Below are positions 8,802 through 16,668 of a DNA stretch of 64,000 nucleotides, in pieces. Origin of the DNA: an uncultured Coriobacteriaceae bacterium. GTDB lineage: Bacteria; Actinomycetota; Coriobacteriia; Coriobacteriales; Atopobiaceae. The DNA lies in assembly GCA_902779675.1 (NCBI GenBank), contig CACZCK010000015.1, positions 1-64,000 on the forward strand, read 5' to 3'. The position numbers were made by a program, and so were the translations under genes. The notes beneath the pieces are model-generated. The model did not search any database. It had not been told where the DNA came from and saw nothing but the letters and a program-made list of their open reading frames with translations. Every line of letters begins with the position of its first letter. The stretch's first letter is position 1.

Positions 8802-9899
8802 ATGGGTGAGATGTATTCCGTATCAAGCGTGGCATTGGGTATGGATGCAAGCTATCTGCAGGAGTACAGGGATCGCTACGACCGTGTCTGCAAGCGTCTC
8901 CTGTCGGAGAAGATCATCCTCGCCTGGATCCTACACGACTGTCTGGACGAGTTTTCCGAGGTCGATCCACAAGAGATTGCCGAGACCCTCATAGAGGGAG
9001 AGCCCGAGATCGGTACCGTGGCACTTCATGCAGGTGAGGCTATCTCTCCTCGCATCACCGGCCTCCAGACAGAGGATTCGAGCGTGGATGAGGGTACCGT
9101 ATGGTTTGACATTCGCTTCAAGGCGCTCTTGCCCACAACGAGCGAGTCGGTGGCCATGTTCGTGAACATTGAGGCGCAAAACGACTTCTACCCTGGCTAT
9201 TCGCTGCTTCAGCGGGCCACGTATTACTGTGCTCGCATGATCTCTTCTCAGTACGGCCGCACGTTTGTCCATTCGCATTGCGAGCACCTGCAGAAGGTCT
9301 GCTCGATATGGATCTGCCCAAATCCGCCCGCGTGCTTTCGCAACACAATAACCCGCTACGCCATGGCCGAGCAGCAGATTGTGGGCCGGGCGACAGCCCC
9401 AAAGAACGAGTATGATTCGCAAGAGATCGTCCTCGTCTGTCCCGATGGAGACCGCCAGCAACCCGGAGACGGTATCCTGAGGCTGTTGGGCACGCTGATT
9501 GCCTCCGAGCAGGACTTGGCCACCAGAAAGACGGTGATCGAGGGCGAGTTTGGGATACCCATGTACGAGCGGCTCTCTGACGAGGTGGACGAGATTTTGA
9601 ACCTGAGCAAGGGAGTTATGGAAAAGGGAATGGAGCGCGGCTACGAGAAGGGGCTCGAGCAGGGGTTTGCACAAGGCCAAGAGCTCGGTATCAAGAAGGG
9701 CATAGAGCGGGGCATCGAGCGGGGTATAGAGCAGGGCATCGAGCAGGGCATACAGCAGGGCAAGACCCGGCAGACCAAGCTGATAGCCCTTCTGGCTGAC
9801 GAGCTCGCCAAAGCCGATCGCTCGGATGAGCTTGTGCAGGCGCTACACGACGAAGCGCTCCTTGCTCGACTGCTCGAAGAATATGGCATAGAACAGTAG
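8802..9899 (+). CDS. Rpn / PD-(D/E)XK nuclease family transposase-like protein
   Basis: Recombination-promoting nuclease family protein, 365 residues from ATG 8802 (AGGAG 6 bases upstream; an ATG at 8766 lacks a site). The early LSEKIILAWILHDCLDEF and the later DIRFKALLP with VNIEAQND fit the PD-(D/E)XK core, with E-x-Q in place of E-x-K as is common in this group. The C-terminal 120 residues contain reiterated four-residue GIEQ/GIER repeats and a charged end, also typical. Known members cut DNA and promote recA-independent recombination in E. coli; that activity is inferred here. The LexA box upstream suggests damage induction. Confidence 0.85.
   Translation: MGEMYSVSSVALGMDASYLQEYRDRYDRVCKRLLSEKIILAWILHDCLDEFSEVDPQEIAETLIEGEPEIGTVALHAGEAISPRITGLQTEDSSVDEGTVWFDIRFKALLPTTSESVAMFVNIEAQNDFYPGYSLLQRATYYCARMISSQYGRTFVHSHCEHLQKVCSIWICPNPPACFRNTITRYAMAEQQIVGRATAPKNEYDSQEIVLVCPDGDRQQPGDGILRLLGTLIASEQDLATRKTVIEGEFGIPMYERLSDEVDEILNLSKGVMEKGMERGYEKGLEQGFAQGQELGIKKGIERGIERGIEQGIEQGIQQGKTRQTKLIALLADELAKADRSDELVQALHDEALLARLLEEYGIEQ
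9699..9758 (+). repeat. Five 12-base tandem repeats inside the Rpn gene
   Basis: Five consecutive 12-base units, each close to GGCATCGAGCAG, start at 9699, 9711, 9723, 9735 and 9747 and encode GIER, GIER, GIEQ, GIEQ and GIQQ. The unit is a multiple of three, so copy number can change without a frameshift. Confidence 0.9.
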
Positions 9900-9906
9900 A
9901 ACCAGC

Positions 9907-9940
9907 CTAGGTGCAGCCGAGTATTTCGGCTGAACCTAAG
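9907..9940 (+). terminator. Hairpin after the Rpn gene
   Basis: Arms around TAGGTGCAGCCGA and TCGGCTGAACCTA pair with one mismatch over a short loop, seven bases after the stop codon. There is no T-tract, so it is a weak or factor-assisted terminator. Confidence 0.45.
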
Positions 9941-9995
9941 CTCAATCGAAAATACCGTATACGTGCAGGTCTGACTGTGCTACCATGCGCTCTTA

Positions 9996-10283
9996 GGCGA
10001 TGACGGAGAGGTCTCGCACTCGCGTGAGGGGCGGACAGAGAGGGCGTCCATCGGTTGAGAGATGCCCACGGTCCTCGAGAGCGGGAGTTCACTCCACCAG
10101 CTGCGACCTGAACGCGCGCTCACCTGCGCCAGTAGGCAAGCCGTCAACCCCACGACACGGGGCACAGGGGTTGCAAGACCCTTACGAGCGGACATGCACG
10201 AGAGAAAACGTGCAGGTCAAACAAGGTGGTACCGCGGATTACTCCGTCCTTGTGCATGTTGGCACAAGGACGGTTTTTGTTTT
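9996..10283 (+). ncRNA. T-box riboswitch controlling pheST
   Basis: The conserved T-box AAGGTGGTACCGCGG lies at 10223-10237, where the antiterminator bulge would read the uncharged tRNA acceptor end. A UUC triplet at 10088-10090, within GGGAGTTCACTCC, is placed as expected for a phenylalanine specifier codon in Stem I. A strong terminator follows, and then pheS. Together these indicate transcription antitermination by uncharged tRNA-Phe. The 5' boundary is approximate; a -10-like TACCAT lies about 15 bases upstream. Confidence 0.9.
10244..10283 (+). terminator. T-box intrinsic terminator
   Basis: Twelve-base perfect arms CCGTCCTTGTGC (10244-10255) and GCACAAGGACGG (10262-10273) around a six-base loop, followed by TTTTTGTTTT. 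The left arm lies next to the T-box sequence, so terminator and antiterminator are mutually exclusive. Confidence 0.92.
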
Positions 10284-10297
10284 CGAAAGGGGTAGAC

Positions 10298-11365
10298 ATG
10301 GCACTATCCGAAGACCTCAAGGCCATTGAGGCCCAGGTTGTGGAGGGCGTCAAGGGCGTCCAGGACATGAAGGCGCTGGAGGACCTGCGCATCCAGGTGC
10401 TCGGCAAGAAGGGCCAGCTCACGGCCCTCATGCGCATGATGGGCAAGATTCCCGCGGAGGAGCGTCCGGCCATGGGCCAGCTGGCCAACACCGTGCGCGC
10501 CAACGTGGAGACCGCCATCAAGCAGCGCAAGCTCGAGCTCGGCCGTGAGGTGCTCGCCAAGAAGATGGCCGCCGAGGCCGCTGACGTCACGCTGCCGGGC
10601 CGCACACTCTCGCTGGGCACGCAGCACCTCATTACGCAGATTCGCGAGGAGATCGAGGACATCTTCTGCGGTCTGGGCTACATCGTGGCCGACGGTCCCT
10701 ACGTGGAGACCACCTGGTACAACTTCACCGCGCTCAACGCCCCGGCCGATCATCCCAGCCGCAGCGCCCGCGACTCCTTCTACGTGGTGGACAACGCACC
10801 CGAGGGCAAGGAGCCCCTGGTGCTGGGCGACTCCGACGTGCTGCTGCGCACCCAGACCTCGGGTATGCAGGTGCACTTCATGGAGCAGAACAAGCCGCCC
10901 ATCTACATGATCTGCCCGGGTACGGTCTTCCGTCCCGACACCGCCGACGCCAACCACCTGCCGCAGTTCAACCAGGTAGAGGGCCTCGTGGTCGACGAGG
11001 GCATCACCTTCGGCGACCTCAAGGGCACGCTCGACTACTTCACGCGTGAGATCTTTGGCAAGGACCGCGCCACGCGCTACCGTCCGCACTTCTTCCCGTT
11101 CACCGAGCCCAGCTGCGAGGTCGACGTGAGCTGCGGCGTATGCCACGGCAAGGGCTGCCGCTTCTGCAAGAACACCGGCTGGCTCGAGATCCTGGGCTGC
11201 GGCATGGTTGACCCCAACGTGCTGGAGAACTGCGGCATCGACAGCGAGAAGTACACCGGCTTTGCCTTTGGCATCGGTGTGGAGCGCGTCGCCGCCCTGC
11301 GCTACGACCTGCCCGACCTGCGCATGCTCATGGAAGGTGACATGCGCTTCCTGCGCCAGTTCTAG
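10298..11365 (+). CDS. pheS: Phenylalanine-tRNA ligase alpha subunit
   Basis: Catalytic subunit of the alpha2-beta2 enzyme that charges tRNA-Phe. The ATG at 10298 follows AAAGGGG and gives 355 residues. The N-terminal coiled-coil region is followed by class II motifs: the NKPPIYMICPGTVFRPD block (motif 2 arginine) and the C-terminal GFAFGIGVERVAAL (motif 3). A CxxCxGxGC cluster at about residue 282 (CGVCHGKGCRFCK) is present, as in many bacterial PheS. The T-box upstream makes expression respond to tRNA-Phe charging, and pheT follows after an unusual inverted repeat. Confidence 0.97.
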   Translation: MALSEDLKAIEAQVVEGVKGVQDMKALEDLRIQVLGKKGQLTALMRMMGKIPAEERPAMGQLANTVRANVETAIKQRKLELGREVLAKKMAAEAADVTLPGRTLSLGTQHLITQIREEIEDIFCGLGYIVADGPYVETTWYNFTALNAPADHPSRSARDSFYVVDNAPEGKEPLVLGDSDVLLRTQTSGMQVHFMEQNKPPIYMICPGTVFRPDTADANHLPQFNQVEGLVVDEGITFGDLKGTLDYFTREIFGKDRATRYRPHFFPFTEPSCEVDVSCGVCHGKGCRFCKNTGWLEILGCGMVDPNVLENCGIDSEKYTGFAFGIGVERVAALRYDLPDLRMLMEGDMRFLRQF

Positions 11366-11379
11366 CCCCTTTTTGTCCG

Positions 11380-11447
11380 TTCGACCGTCTGGGACGGTTC
11401 TCTACGGACGAAAGTACGACCAGGGAGAACCGTCCCAGACGGTCGAA
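11380..11447. repeat. 68-base perfect inverted repeat between pheS and pheT
   Basis: Arms of 23 bases, 11380-11402 and 11425-11447, are perfectly complementary around a 22-base loop. The right arm reads GAGAACCGTCCCAGACGG and onward. No T-tract follows the right arm. It lies inside a two-gene operon, so it is either a REP- or MITE-like dispersed element or an attenuating/processing hairpin. Confidence 0.85.
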
Positions 11448-11495
11448 ACCCTGGCAGCGTGAAGAAACCGAATCGCGTACAAGAAAGGCAACAAG

Positions 11496-13955
11496 ATGCG
11501 CGTCTCATATGAATGGCTCAAGGAAATGGTGGACCTGCCCGACGACCCGCAGGACTTGGTGGCGGAGTTCGTGCGCACGGGCACCGAGGTCGAGGGCGTC
11601 GAGGATACCGGCGCCTCCCTCAAGAACGTGGTGACGGGCCACGTGCTGGAGGCCGTGCCGCACCCCGACTCCGACCACATGAAAGTGTGCACGGTCGACG
11701 TGGGCGCCCGCAACACCGATGCCGACGGCAACCCCGTGCCGCTCCAGATCGTCTGCGGCGCCCCCAACATGCGCACCGGCCTCAACGTGGCCGTTGCCAT
11801 GATCGGCGCCGTGCTGCCCGGCGACTTCGAGATCAAGAAGAGCAAGCTGCGCGGCGTGGAGTCCTGCGGCATGTGCTGCTCGGGTCGCGAGCTTGGTCTG
11901 GACAACGACCACAGCGGCATCATGGAGCTGCCCGAGGGCGTCGAGCCCGGTCAGGACTTTGCCCAGTGGGCTGGCATCGGCGACACGGTGATCGACTGCG
12001 AGATGACCCCCAACCGCCCCGACTGCCTGTCGATGACGGGCGTGGCCGTGGAGGTCAGCGCCATGCTCGACGAGGACACCCACTTTGACCTGCCCAAGAT
12101 CGCCGAGGAGCAGGGCACCCCGACCGCAGACCTCGTGGATGTGCGCATCGACGACCCGGTGCTCTGCCCGCGCTACACCGCCCGCGTGGTGCGCGGCGTC
12201 AAGATTGGCCCGAGCCCCGACTGGCTGGCCAAGCGCGTCATGGCCGCCGGCGCTCGTGCCATCAACAACGTGGTGGACGTCACCAACCACGTCATGTTCC
12301 TCACGGGCCAGCCGCTGCACGCCTTTGACCTGGGCAAGCTCACCGAGGTCGACGGTAAGCGCCACATCGTGGTGCGCGCGGCCCGCGACGGCGAGGTGCT
12401 CACCACTCTCGACGGGCAGGAGCGTACGCTGACCTCCGAGAACACCGTCATCTCCGACGGCGACGACCGCGCTGTGGCGCTGGCCGGCGTCATGGGCGGC
12501 CTCAACTCCGAGATCGACGAGAACACCGTGGACGTGCTGCTGGAGAGCGCCGCGTTCAACTCGGGCAACATCAGCCGCACCAGCCGCATGCTCGACCTCA
12601 TGAGCGAGGCCTCCATCCGCTACGAGCGCGTCGTGGACCCCAACGGCTGCGCCTCGGTGAGCGACATTGCCGCCGCCCTCTTTGAGAGCTGCTGCGGTGC
12701 CACCGTGTGCCCGGGCATGGTTGACGCCTACCCCGCGCCCGCTGCCGCTCCCAAGATGGGCTTCCGTCCCGACCGCGCGCGCCTCATCGGCGGCGCTCCC
12801 ATCGAGGACGACTTCATGGCCAGCCGCCTGGAGCGCCTGGGCTGCACCGTGGTGCGCACGAGCGAACAGAGTTGGGACGTGACCGCCCCCACCAACCGCC
12901 CCGACCTCACTCGCGAGATCGACCTCATCGAGGAGGTCGTGCGCCTCTACGGCGAGGGCGACATCGAGCCCACGCTGCCTGCCGCGCGCAACCATGCCGG
13001 CGGATTGACCCCCGATCAGCAGCGCATGCGCACCATCGGCGCCACCATGCGCGCCTGCGGCCTCTCCGAGACCAGCACCTACTGCTTCGCCGACCCGCGC
13101 GACCTGGAGCGCCTGGGCATGCCCGACGAGGGCAAGGGCGTGCCGGTCAAGATCATCCGTCCGCTGGTGGCCGACCAGAGCGAGATGCGTCGCGACCTGA
13201 TTCCGGGGCTGCTGCGCGCGGTTGCCTTCAACAAGGACCACGGCGTGGCTAACGTGCACCTCTACGAGATCGGCCGCGTGCTGTACGGCCGTCCCAACAA
13301 GAGCCTGCCCAAGGAGCCCACGTACGTGGCGGGCGTGCTGAGCGGCCGCTGGGACGACGATGCGTGGAACGCCAAGTACCACAAGCTCGACTTCTTTGAC
13401 GCCAAGGGCGTGGTGGAGCAGCTGCTGGCCACCCTGCGCATCACCAAGGTCAAGTACAAGCCGGCCGATCCCGAGCACTACGGCTGGCTGCAGCCCGGTC
13501 GCGCCGCCGAGGTCATTGCCCAGAACCAGACCATCGGCTGGATCGGCAACATCCATCCCACGTCGCTGGAGCGCTTTGGCGTGAGCGATGCCGTGGTGGC
13601 CTTCGAGCTGTCGGTGGACACGCTGCTCAAGCTGGCCACCAAGCAGCTGCCCTACCAGGACGTGCCCACCCTGCCAGGTGTGGACGTCGACCTGGCCATC
13701 GTGGTCGACGAGTCCGTGACCTACGAGATGCTGGTCCAGCGCATCACGAGCGCCGGTGGCAAGCTGCTCAAGGACGTGCGTCTCTTTGACGTGTACCGCG
13801 ACCCGGTGCGCGTGGGCGCTGGCAAGAAGAGCATGGCCTTCTCGCTGACCTACCGTGCCGACGATCGCACCCTCACCTCCGAGGAGGTCGAGAAGGCACA
13901 CGCCAAGCTGGTGACCAAGGTCATGAAGAGCACCGGCGGCGAGGTCAGGTCGTAA
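11496..13955 (+). CDS. pheT: Phenylalanine-tRNA ligase beta subunit
   Basis: Beta subunit, 819 residues, standard length. It contains the N-terminal tRNA-binding (EMAP-like) domain, the B3/B4 editing region, the B5 domain (around MGFRPDRARLIGG), and the C-terminal ferredoxin-fold anticodon-binding domain ending near TYRADDRTLTSEEVEKAH. The ATG at 11496 follows GAAAGG. It forms one operon with pheS despite 130 intervening bases that hold a long inverted repeat. A clear terminator lies just downstream. Confidence 0.97.
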   Translation: MRVSYEWLKEMVDLPDDPQDLVAEFVRTGTEVEGVEDTGASLKNVVTGHVLEAVPHPDSDHMKVCTVDVGARNTDADGNPVPLQIVCGAPNMRTGLNVAVAMIGAVLPGDFEIKKSKLRGVESCGMCCSGRELGLDNDHSGIMELPEGVEPGQDFAQWAGIGDTVIDCEMTPNRPDCLSMTGVAVEVSAMLDEDTHFDLPKIAEEQGTPTADLVDVRIDDPVLCPRYTARVVRGVKIGPSPDWLAKRVMAAGARAINNVVDVTNHVMFLTGQPLHAFDLGKLTEVDGKRHIVVRAARDGEVLTTLDGQERTLTSENTVISDGDDRAVALAGVMGGLNSEIDENTVDVLLESAAFNSGNISRTSRMLDLMSEASIRYERVVDPNGCASVSDIAAALFESCCGATVCPGMVDAYPAPAAAPKMGFRPDRARLIGGAPIEDDFMASRLERLGCTVVRTSEQSWDVTAPTNRPDLTREIDLIEEVVRLYGEGDIEPTLPAARNHAGGLTPDQQRMRTIGATMRACGLSETSTYCFADPRDLERLGMPDEGKGVPVKIIRPLVADQSEMRRDLIPGLLRAVAFNKDHGVANVHLYEIGRVLYGRPNKSLPKEPTYVAGVLSGRWDDDAWNAKYHKLDFFDAKGVVEQLLATLRITKVKYKPADPEHYGWLQPGRAAEVIAQNQTIGWIGNIHPTSLERFGVSDAVVAFELSVDTLLKLATKQLPYQDVPTLPGVDVDLAIVVDESVTYEMLVQRITSAGGKLLKDVRLFDVYRDPVRVGAGKKSMAFSLTYRADDRTLTSEEVEKAHAKLVTKVMKSTGGEVRS

Positions 13956-13988
13956 GGGACTGCTTCGCCAACAACGCTGCGATACGGT

Positions 13989-14024
13989 GGCGACCCCTCC
14001 TGCCTGCGGGCGAGAGGGGTCGCC
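13989..14024 (+). terminator. pheT terminator
   Basis: Arms GGCGACCCCTC (13989-13999) and GAGGGGTCGCC (14014-14024) form a perfect 11-base stem followed by TTCTTGT. Confidence 0.8.
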
Positions 14025-14106
14025 TTCTTGTGTCGATGCTCACCGGTGCTGCGATTGGCACGGACGTGAAACCATTGCCAGCGGGCACCGTGCTACCATA
14101 GGCGCC

Positions 14107-14799
14107 ATGCCGAGCTGGAACATACATACCGCGCACGTGGAGCGCCTCCTTCGCGAGGAGGACCCCTCTGCGCTGGGCATTGCCGACGTCAATGCCTTCC
14201 TGTTTGGCAACCTGGTGCCCGACATCTACGTGGGCTACATGGTGCCTAACCCCACGCGCAAGATCGAGTACCGCAAGACGCACTTTGCCGACCCGAGTTA
14301 CGTGCCCGAGCCGCGCTATGGCGAGTTCTTCGAGCGCCATGCGGTGCCGTCGGCGGACGGGGACGGGCGCGTGAGTGACGTGGTGCTGGGGGCGTGGGCG
14401 CATCTCGTGGCCGACCACGTGTACAATGCGCGCTTCAACCGGCTGCTGGAGCGGCGAGGTCTGAAGCCCGGTACCCAGATTCGCATCCGCAAGCAGGGTG
14501 ACTTCAACACCTTTGGTCGCACGCTCGACATCTCGATGGTGCCGCGGGTGACGCCCGAGCTCGTGGCGCAGTGCGCGGCATTTCCGCAGTACGCGGTGGA
14601 CGAGCCCGACGTGCGGGCAACCTGCGAGGTCATGGAGCAGATCGTGGCCGACAATGCGGCGCAGCACGTGAGCGATCCCACCTACAGCCTGCTGGGCGAC
14701 GAGTACTTTGCCGTTGTGCCTGGCGAGGTCGATGCCCTCGTTCGGGAGGGGCTGCACGAGTATGCCGCGGGAAGGCCCGATTGGGGGCGCCAGCGGTGA
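14107..14799 (+). CDS. Zinc-dependent phospholipase C-like protein
   Basis: A 230-residue protein with the pattern of the zinc-dependent phospholipase C fold: an early histidine-containing helix (MPSWNIHTAHVERLL), FGNLVPDIYVG with the metal-ligand aspartate, and GAWAHLVADHVYN supplying later histidines. No signal peptide is visible, so it is probably intracellular, unlike secreted toxins of this fold. The ATG at 14107 has only a weak upstream site but is preceded by a -10-like TACCAT. It overlaps the following GntR gene by four bases. Actual substrate unknown. Confidence 0.75.
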   Translation: MPSWNIHTAHVERLLREEDPSALGIADVNAFLFGNLVPDIYVGYMVPNPTRKIEYRKTHFADPSYVPEPRYGEFFERHAVPSADGDGRVSDVVLGAWAHLVADHVYNARFNRLLERRGLKPGTQIRIRKQGDFNTFGRTLDISMVPRVTPELVAQCAAFPQYAVDEPDVRATCEVMEQIVADNAAQHVSDPTYSLLGDEYFAVVPGEVDALVREGLHEYAAGRPDWGRQR

Positions 14800-15533
14800 G
14801 CGCCCCTCTGACCAAGCGCGGGGGAGGGCCGCTCCACGCGCAGGTGGCAGACTACGTGCGCGAGAAGATCTACGCCCAGGAGTGGGGCGTCAACGAGCCG
14901 CTGCCCTCCGAGCACGAGCTGGCGCAGATGCTGGGGCTCTCGCGCGGAACGGTAAAGAAGGGCGTGCGCACGCTGGTGGACGAGGGGCTGCTCGTGCAGC
15001 AGCCGGGGCGCGGCACCTTTGTGACCAAGCCGGTCATGGCACGGCCGGCCTCGGGACATCTGCTGTCGTTTGCCGAGTCGATGGGCGAGGCGGGCATCGC
15101 GCACGTGACCAGCGTCATCACGCAGGAGGTGCGGCAGGCCTCTGCGCTCTGCGCCAAGCGGCTGCAGATAGGGGAGGGCGACGAGTACCTGTACCTGGAG
15201 CGCGTGCGCAGCGTGGATGGGCAGCAGGTGATGTACATCGAAAGCCACCTCAACCTGCGGGCTTGTCCGGGGCTGCAGGAGGCCGACTTCACGCGCGAGT
15301 CGGTGTTCGTGGCCATGGAGCGCACGAGTGGTCAGAGCATGGGTCGCTCCGAGGTGACCTACAGCGCCCGCGTGGCGGGTACGCGCCGGGGGAGTCTGCT
15401 GGCCTGCGACGAGCATGCGCCTGTGCTGCAGATGGAGCAGCTGGTGCACTTGGCCGACGGCACGCCCGTGGAGTGGGGCAGCGTGTGGCTACCCGCCAAC
15501 CGCTGCGTGATCACGGGCGAAGCAAGCAGGTAG
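14796..15533 (+). CDS. GntR-family regulator with UTRA domain (HutC type)
   Basis: An N-terminal winged helix-turn-helix (roughly residues 10-75, with PLPSEHELAQMLGLSRGTVKKGVRTLVDEGLL) is followed by a UTRA effector domain, which in this subfamily binds sugars or amino-acid-like ligands. GTG 14796 overlaps the upstream stop (GTGA), giving 245 residues. Coupling to the phospholipase C-like gene suggests they share a transcript. Effector and targets cannot be read from sequence. Confidence 0.9.
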   Translation: MSAPLTKRGGGPLHAQVADYVREKIYAQEWGVNEPLPSEHELAQMLGLSRGTVKKGVRTLVDEGLLVQQPGRGTFVTKPVMARPASGHLLSFAESMGEAGIAHVTSVITQEVRQASALCAKRLQIGEGDEYLYLERVRSVDGQQVMYIESHLNLRACPGLQEADFTRESVFVAMERTSGQSMGRSEVTYSARVAGTRRGSLLACDEHAPVLQMEQLVHLADGTPVEWGSVWLPANRCVITGEASR

Positions 15534-15570
15534 GAGTGCGGGTTGCGCTCGTAGCCGCAGTTGAAGTCTA

Positions 15571-16200
15571 CTAATAACTCCAGTCGTAGGGGATGCAGTG
15601 CCACACTACGCGGCCGATGATAGAAAGGCTCGGAGCATCCTGATCCGCAGGGTCGATAGTCTGCCGCTCGAATGACGGGTCGGTCGAATCAGGTAGGAGC
15701 TCTAGACCGTAAGCGAGTCTACGCACGCGCCTGATAGCGGCGTCGCTCATTCCGACATGCAAGGCATAGGGCTGTCCGTCGTAATCGATGACCGTGTGGG
15801 GGTCGATAAGTGCGTAGCATCCGTTGGGTAGGATGCGGTTCATTGACTCACCCTCCACGCGTAGGAGGAAGGCATTTGGCCACCTGTCGCAGACGTCGAT
15901 AGGAATGGGGTACATAGCCTCTGCGTCTGCCATCTCGAGCGGCTTTCCTGCAGAAATGGAACTATAGAGCGGCACGTTGACTGCATCAACCTGCGAAGTG
16001 TCGCTTTCGTTCATGCCGAGGAGATAAGCAACAGTGACATCAAGCACCTCGCTGAGCTGGGCAAGGACGCTTGACTTTATGTTGCGGGTGCCCTTCTCGT
16101 AGCGCTGGATCGTCTGTTGGGTCGTGCCCATGCGATCCGCAAGATCCTTCTGGGTCCATCCCTTTGCGTCGCGCGCTTCTCTAATCTTGTTCTGGCCCAT
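15571..16200 (-). CDS. Phage-type repressor: Xre HTH plus S24 peptidase-like domain
   Basis: A 209-residue CI/LexA-like protein. Residues 5-60 form an Xre helix-turn-helix (TQKDLADRMGTTQQTIQRYEKG); the C-terminal S24 domain has an Ala-Gly cleavage-type bond (SISAGKP, A84-G85) and the catalytic serine motif VEGESMNRI (S119). Where the catalytic lysine is expected (AAIRRV, residue 157) there is arginine, so self-cleavage may be lost or altered. It is divergent from a Cro-like gene across three matching operators, one overlapping its own ribosome binding site, consistent with autoregulation. It marks the left edge of an accessory island. Confidence 0.9.
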   Translation of the reverse strand: MGQNKIREARDAKGWTQKDLADRMGTTQQTIQRYEKGTRNIKSSVLAQLSEVLDVTVAYLLGMNESDTSQVDAVNVPLYSSISAGKPLEMADAEAMYPIPIDVCDRWPNAFLLRVEGESMNRILPNGCYALIDPHTVIDYDGQPYALHVGMSDAAIRRVRRLAYGLELLPDSTDPSFERQTIDPADQDAPSLSIIGRVVWHCIPYDWSY

Positions 16201-16209
16201 TTTTCCTCC

Positions 16210-16224
16210 ACACCGCTTGGGTGT
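16210..16224. promoter_or_regulatory. Operator O1, ACACC-N5-GGTGT
   Basis: Palindromic 15-mer ACACCGCTTGGGTGT, 10 bases from the repressor start and overlapping its Shine-Dalgarno (GGAGGAAAAATG on the minus strand). Bound repressor would block its own expression. Confidence 0.8.
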
Positions 16225-16244
16225 AACTATTCATCATCCAGGCG

Positions 16245-16274
16245 TTGAGAGCAAACACCAAATTGGTGTATATT
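16245..16274 (+). promoter_or_regulatory. Promoter of the Cro-like gene with operator O2 in its spacer
   Basis: A -35 TTGAGA (16245-16250) and -10 TATATT (16269-16274) with an 18-base spacer. Operator O2, ACACCAAATTGGTGT (16255-16269), fills the spacer, so repressor binding would exclude RNA polymerase. Confidence 0.75.
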
Positions 16275-16287
16275 TACATTCTGATGG

Positions 16288-16302
16288 ACACCGTAATGGT
16301 GT
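16288..16302. promoter_or_regulatory. Operator O3, ACACC-N5-GGTGT
   Basis: Third copy, ACACCGTAATGGTGT, just downstream of the expected transcription start and 14 bases before the Cro-like TTG start. Centre-to-centre distances are 45 (O1-O2) and 33 (O2-O3). Confidence 0.8.
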
Positions 16303-16315
16303 AACAGGAGGTAGC

Positions 16316-16516
16316 TTGGAAGATGACTTACGTAATGCTCGCATTCGCCGAGGCTTGACGCTCGAGCAAGCAGCGCTGAGGGTCGGTGTTCGTGCCGAGT
16401 TGCTCATGGAGTGGGAGGAAGGCGTGTCCGAGCCGCTGGGGTTTCAGCTACGGCGAATCGCGGAGGCGTATGGGTGCTCGCCAGACGAGTTGCTCGGGCT
16501 TCCAGAGCAGAGGTAG
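16316..16516 (+). CDS. Small Cro-like Xre DNA-binding protein
   Basis: A 66-residue helix-turn-helix protein (TLEQAALRVGVRAELLMEWEEG) with no further domain. It starts at TTG 16316, preceded by a near-perfect AGGAGG. Its divergent position from the S24 repressor and the three shared operators make it the Cro equivalent of a bistable switch. Function as antirepressor or activator of the downstream island genes is inferred from layout only. Confidence 0.82.
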   Translation: MEDDLRNARIRRGLTLEQAALRVGVRAELLMEWEEGVSEPLGFQLRRIAEAYGCSPDELLGLPEQR

Positions 16517-16668
16517 GGGGTGTGGGCTGGTTATGGTCTGCCATCTCGGTTGCATAACGATAAAGCTCATACAGAGCTTCACCATTCGTGAAATGAGTGC
16601 AGGAAAGTGCATGGGTTAAGAAGAGGCATATCTCAGGTGTAGGTACGTGATTCAAGGAGTGACCGAAC

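Noticed and set aside
9699..9758. Tandem repeats as a possible CRISPR array
   Set aside because: Units are contiguous 12-mers without spacers and are in frame inside a protein gene.
10000..10329. Short plus-strand frames over the pheST leader
   Set aside because: They run through the T-box sequence and terminator, whose RNA structure explains the region.
11505..13901. Minus-strand frame of about 800 codons opposite pheT
   Set aside because: Shadow of pheT caused by high GC at third positions.
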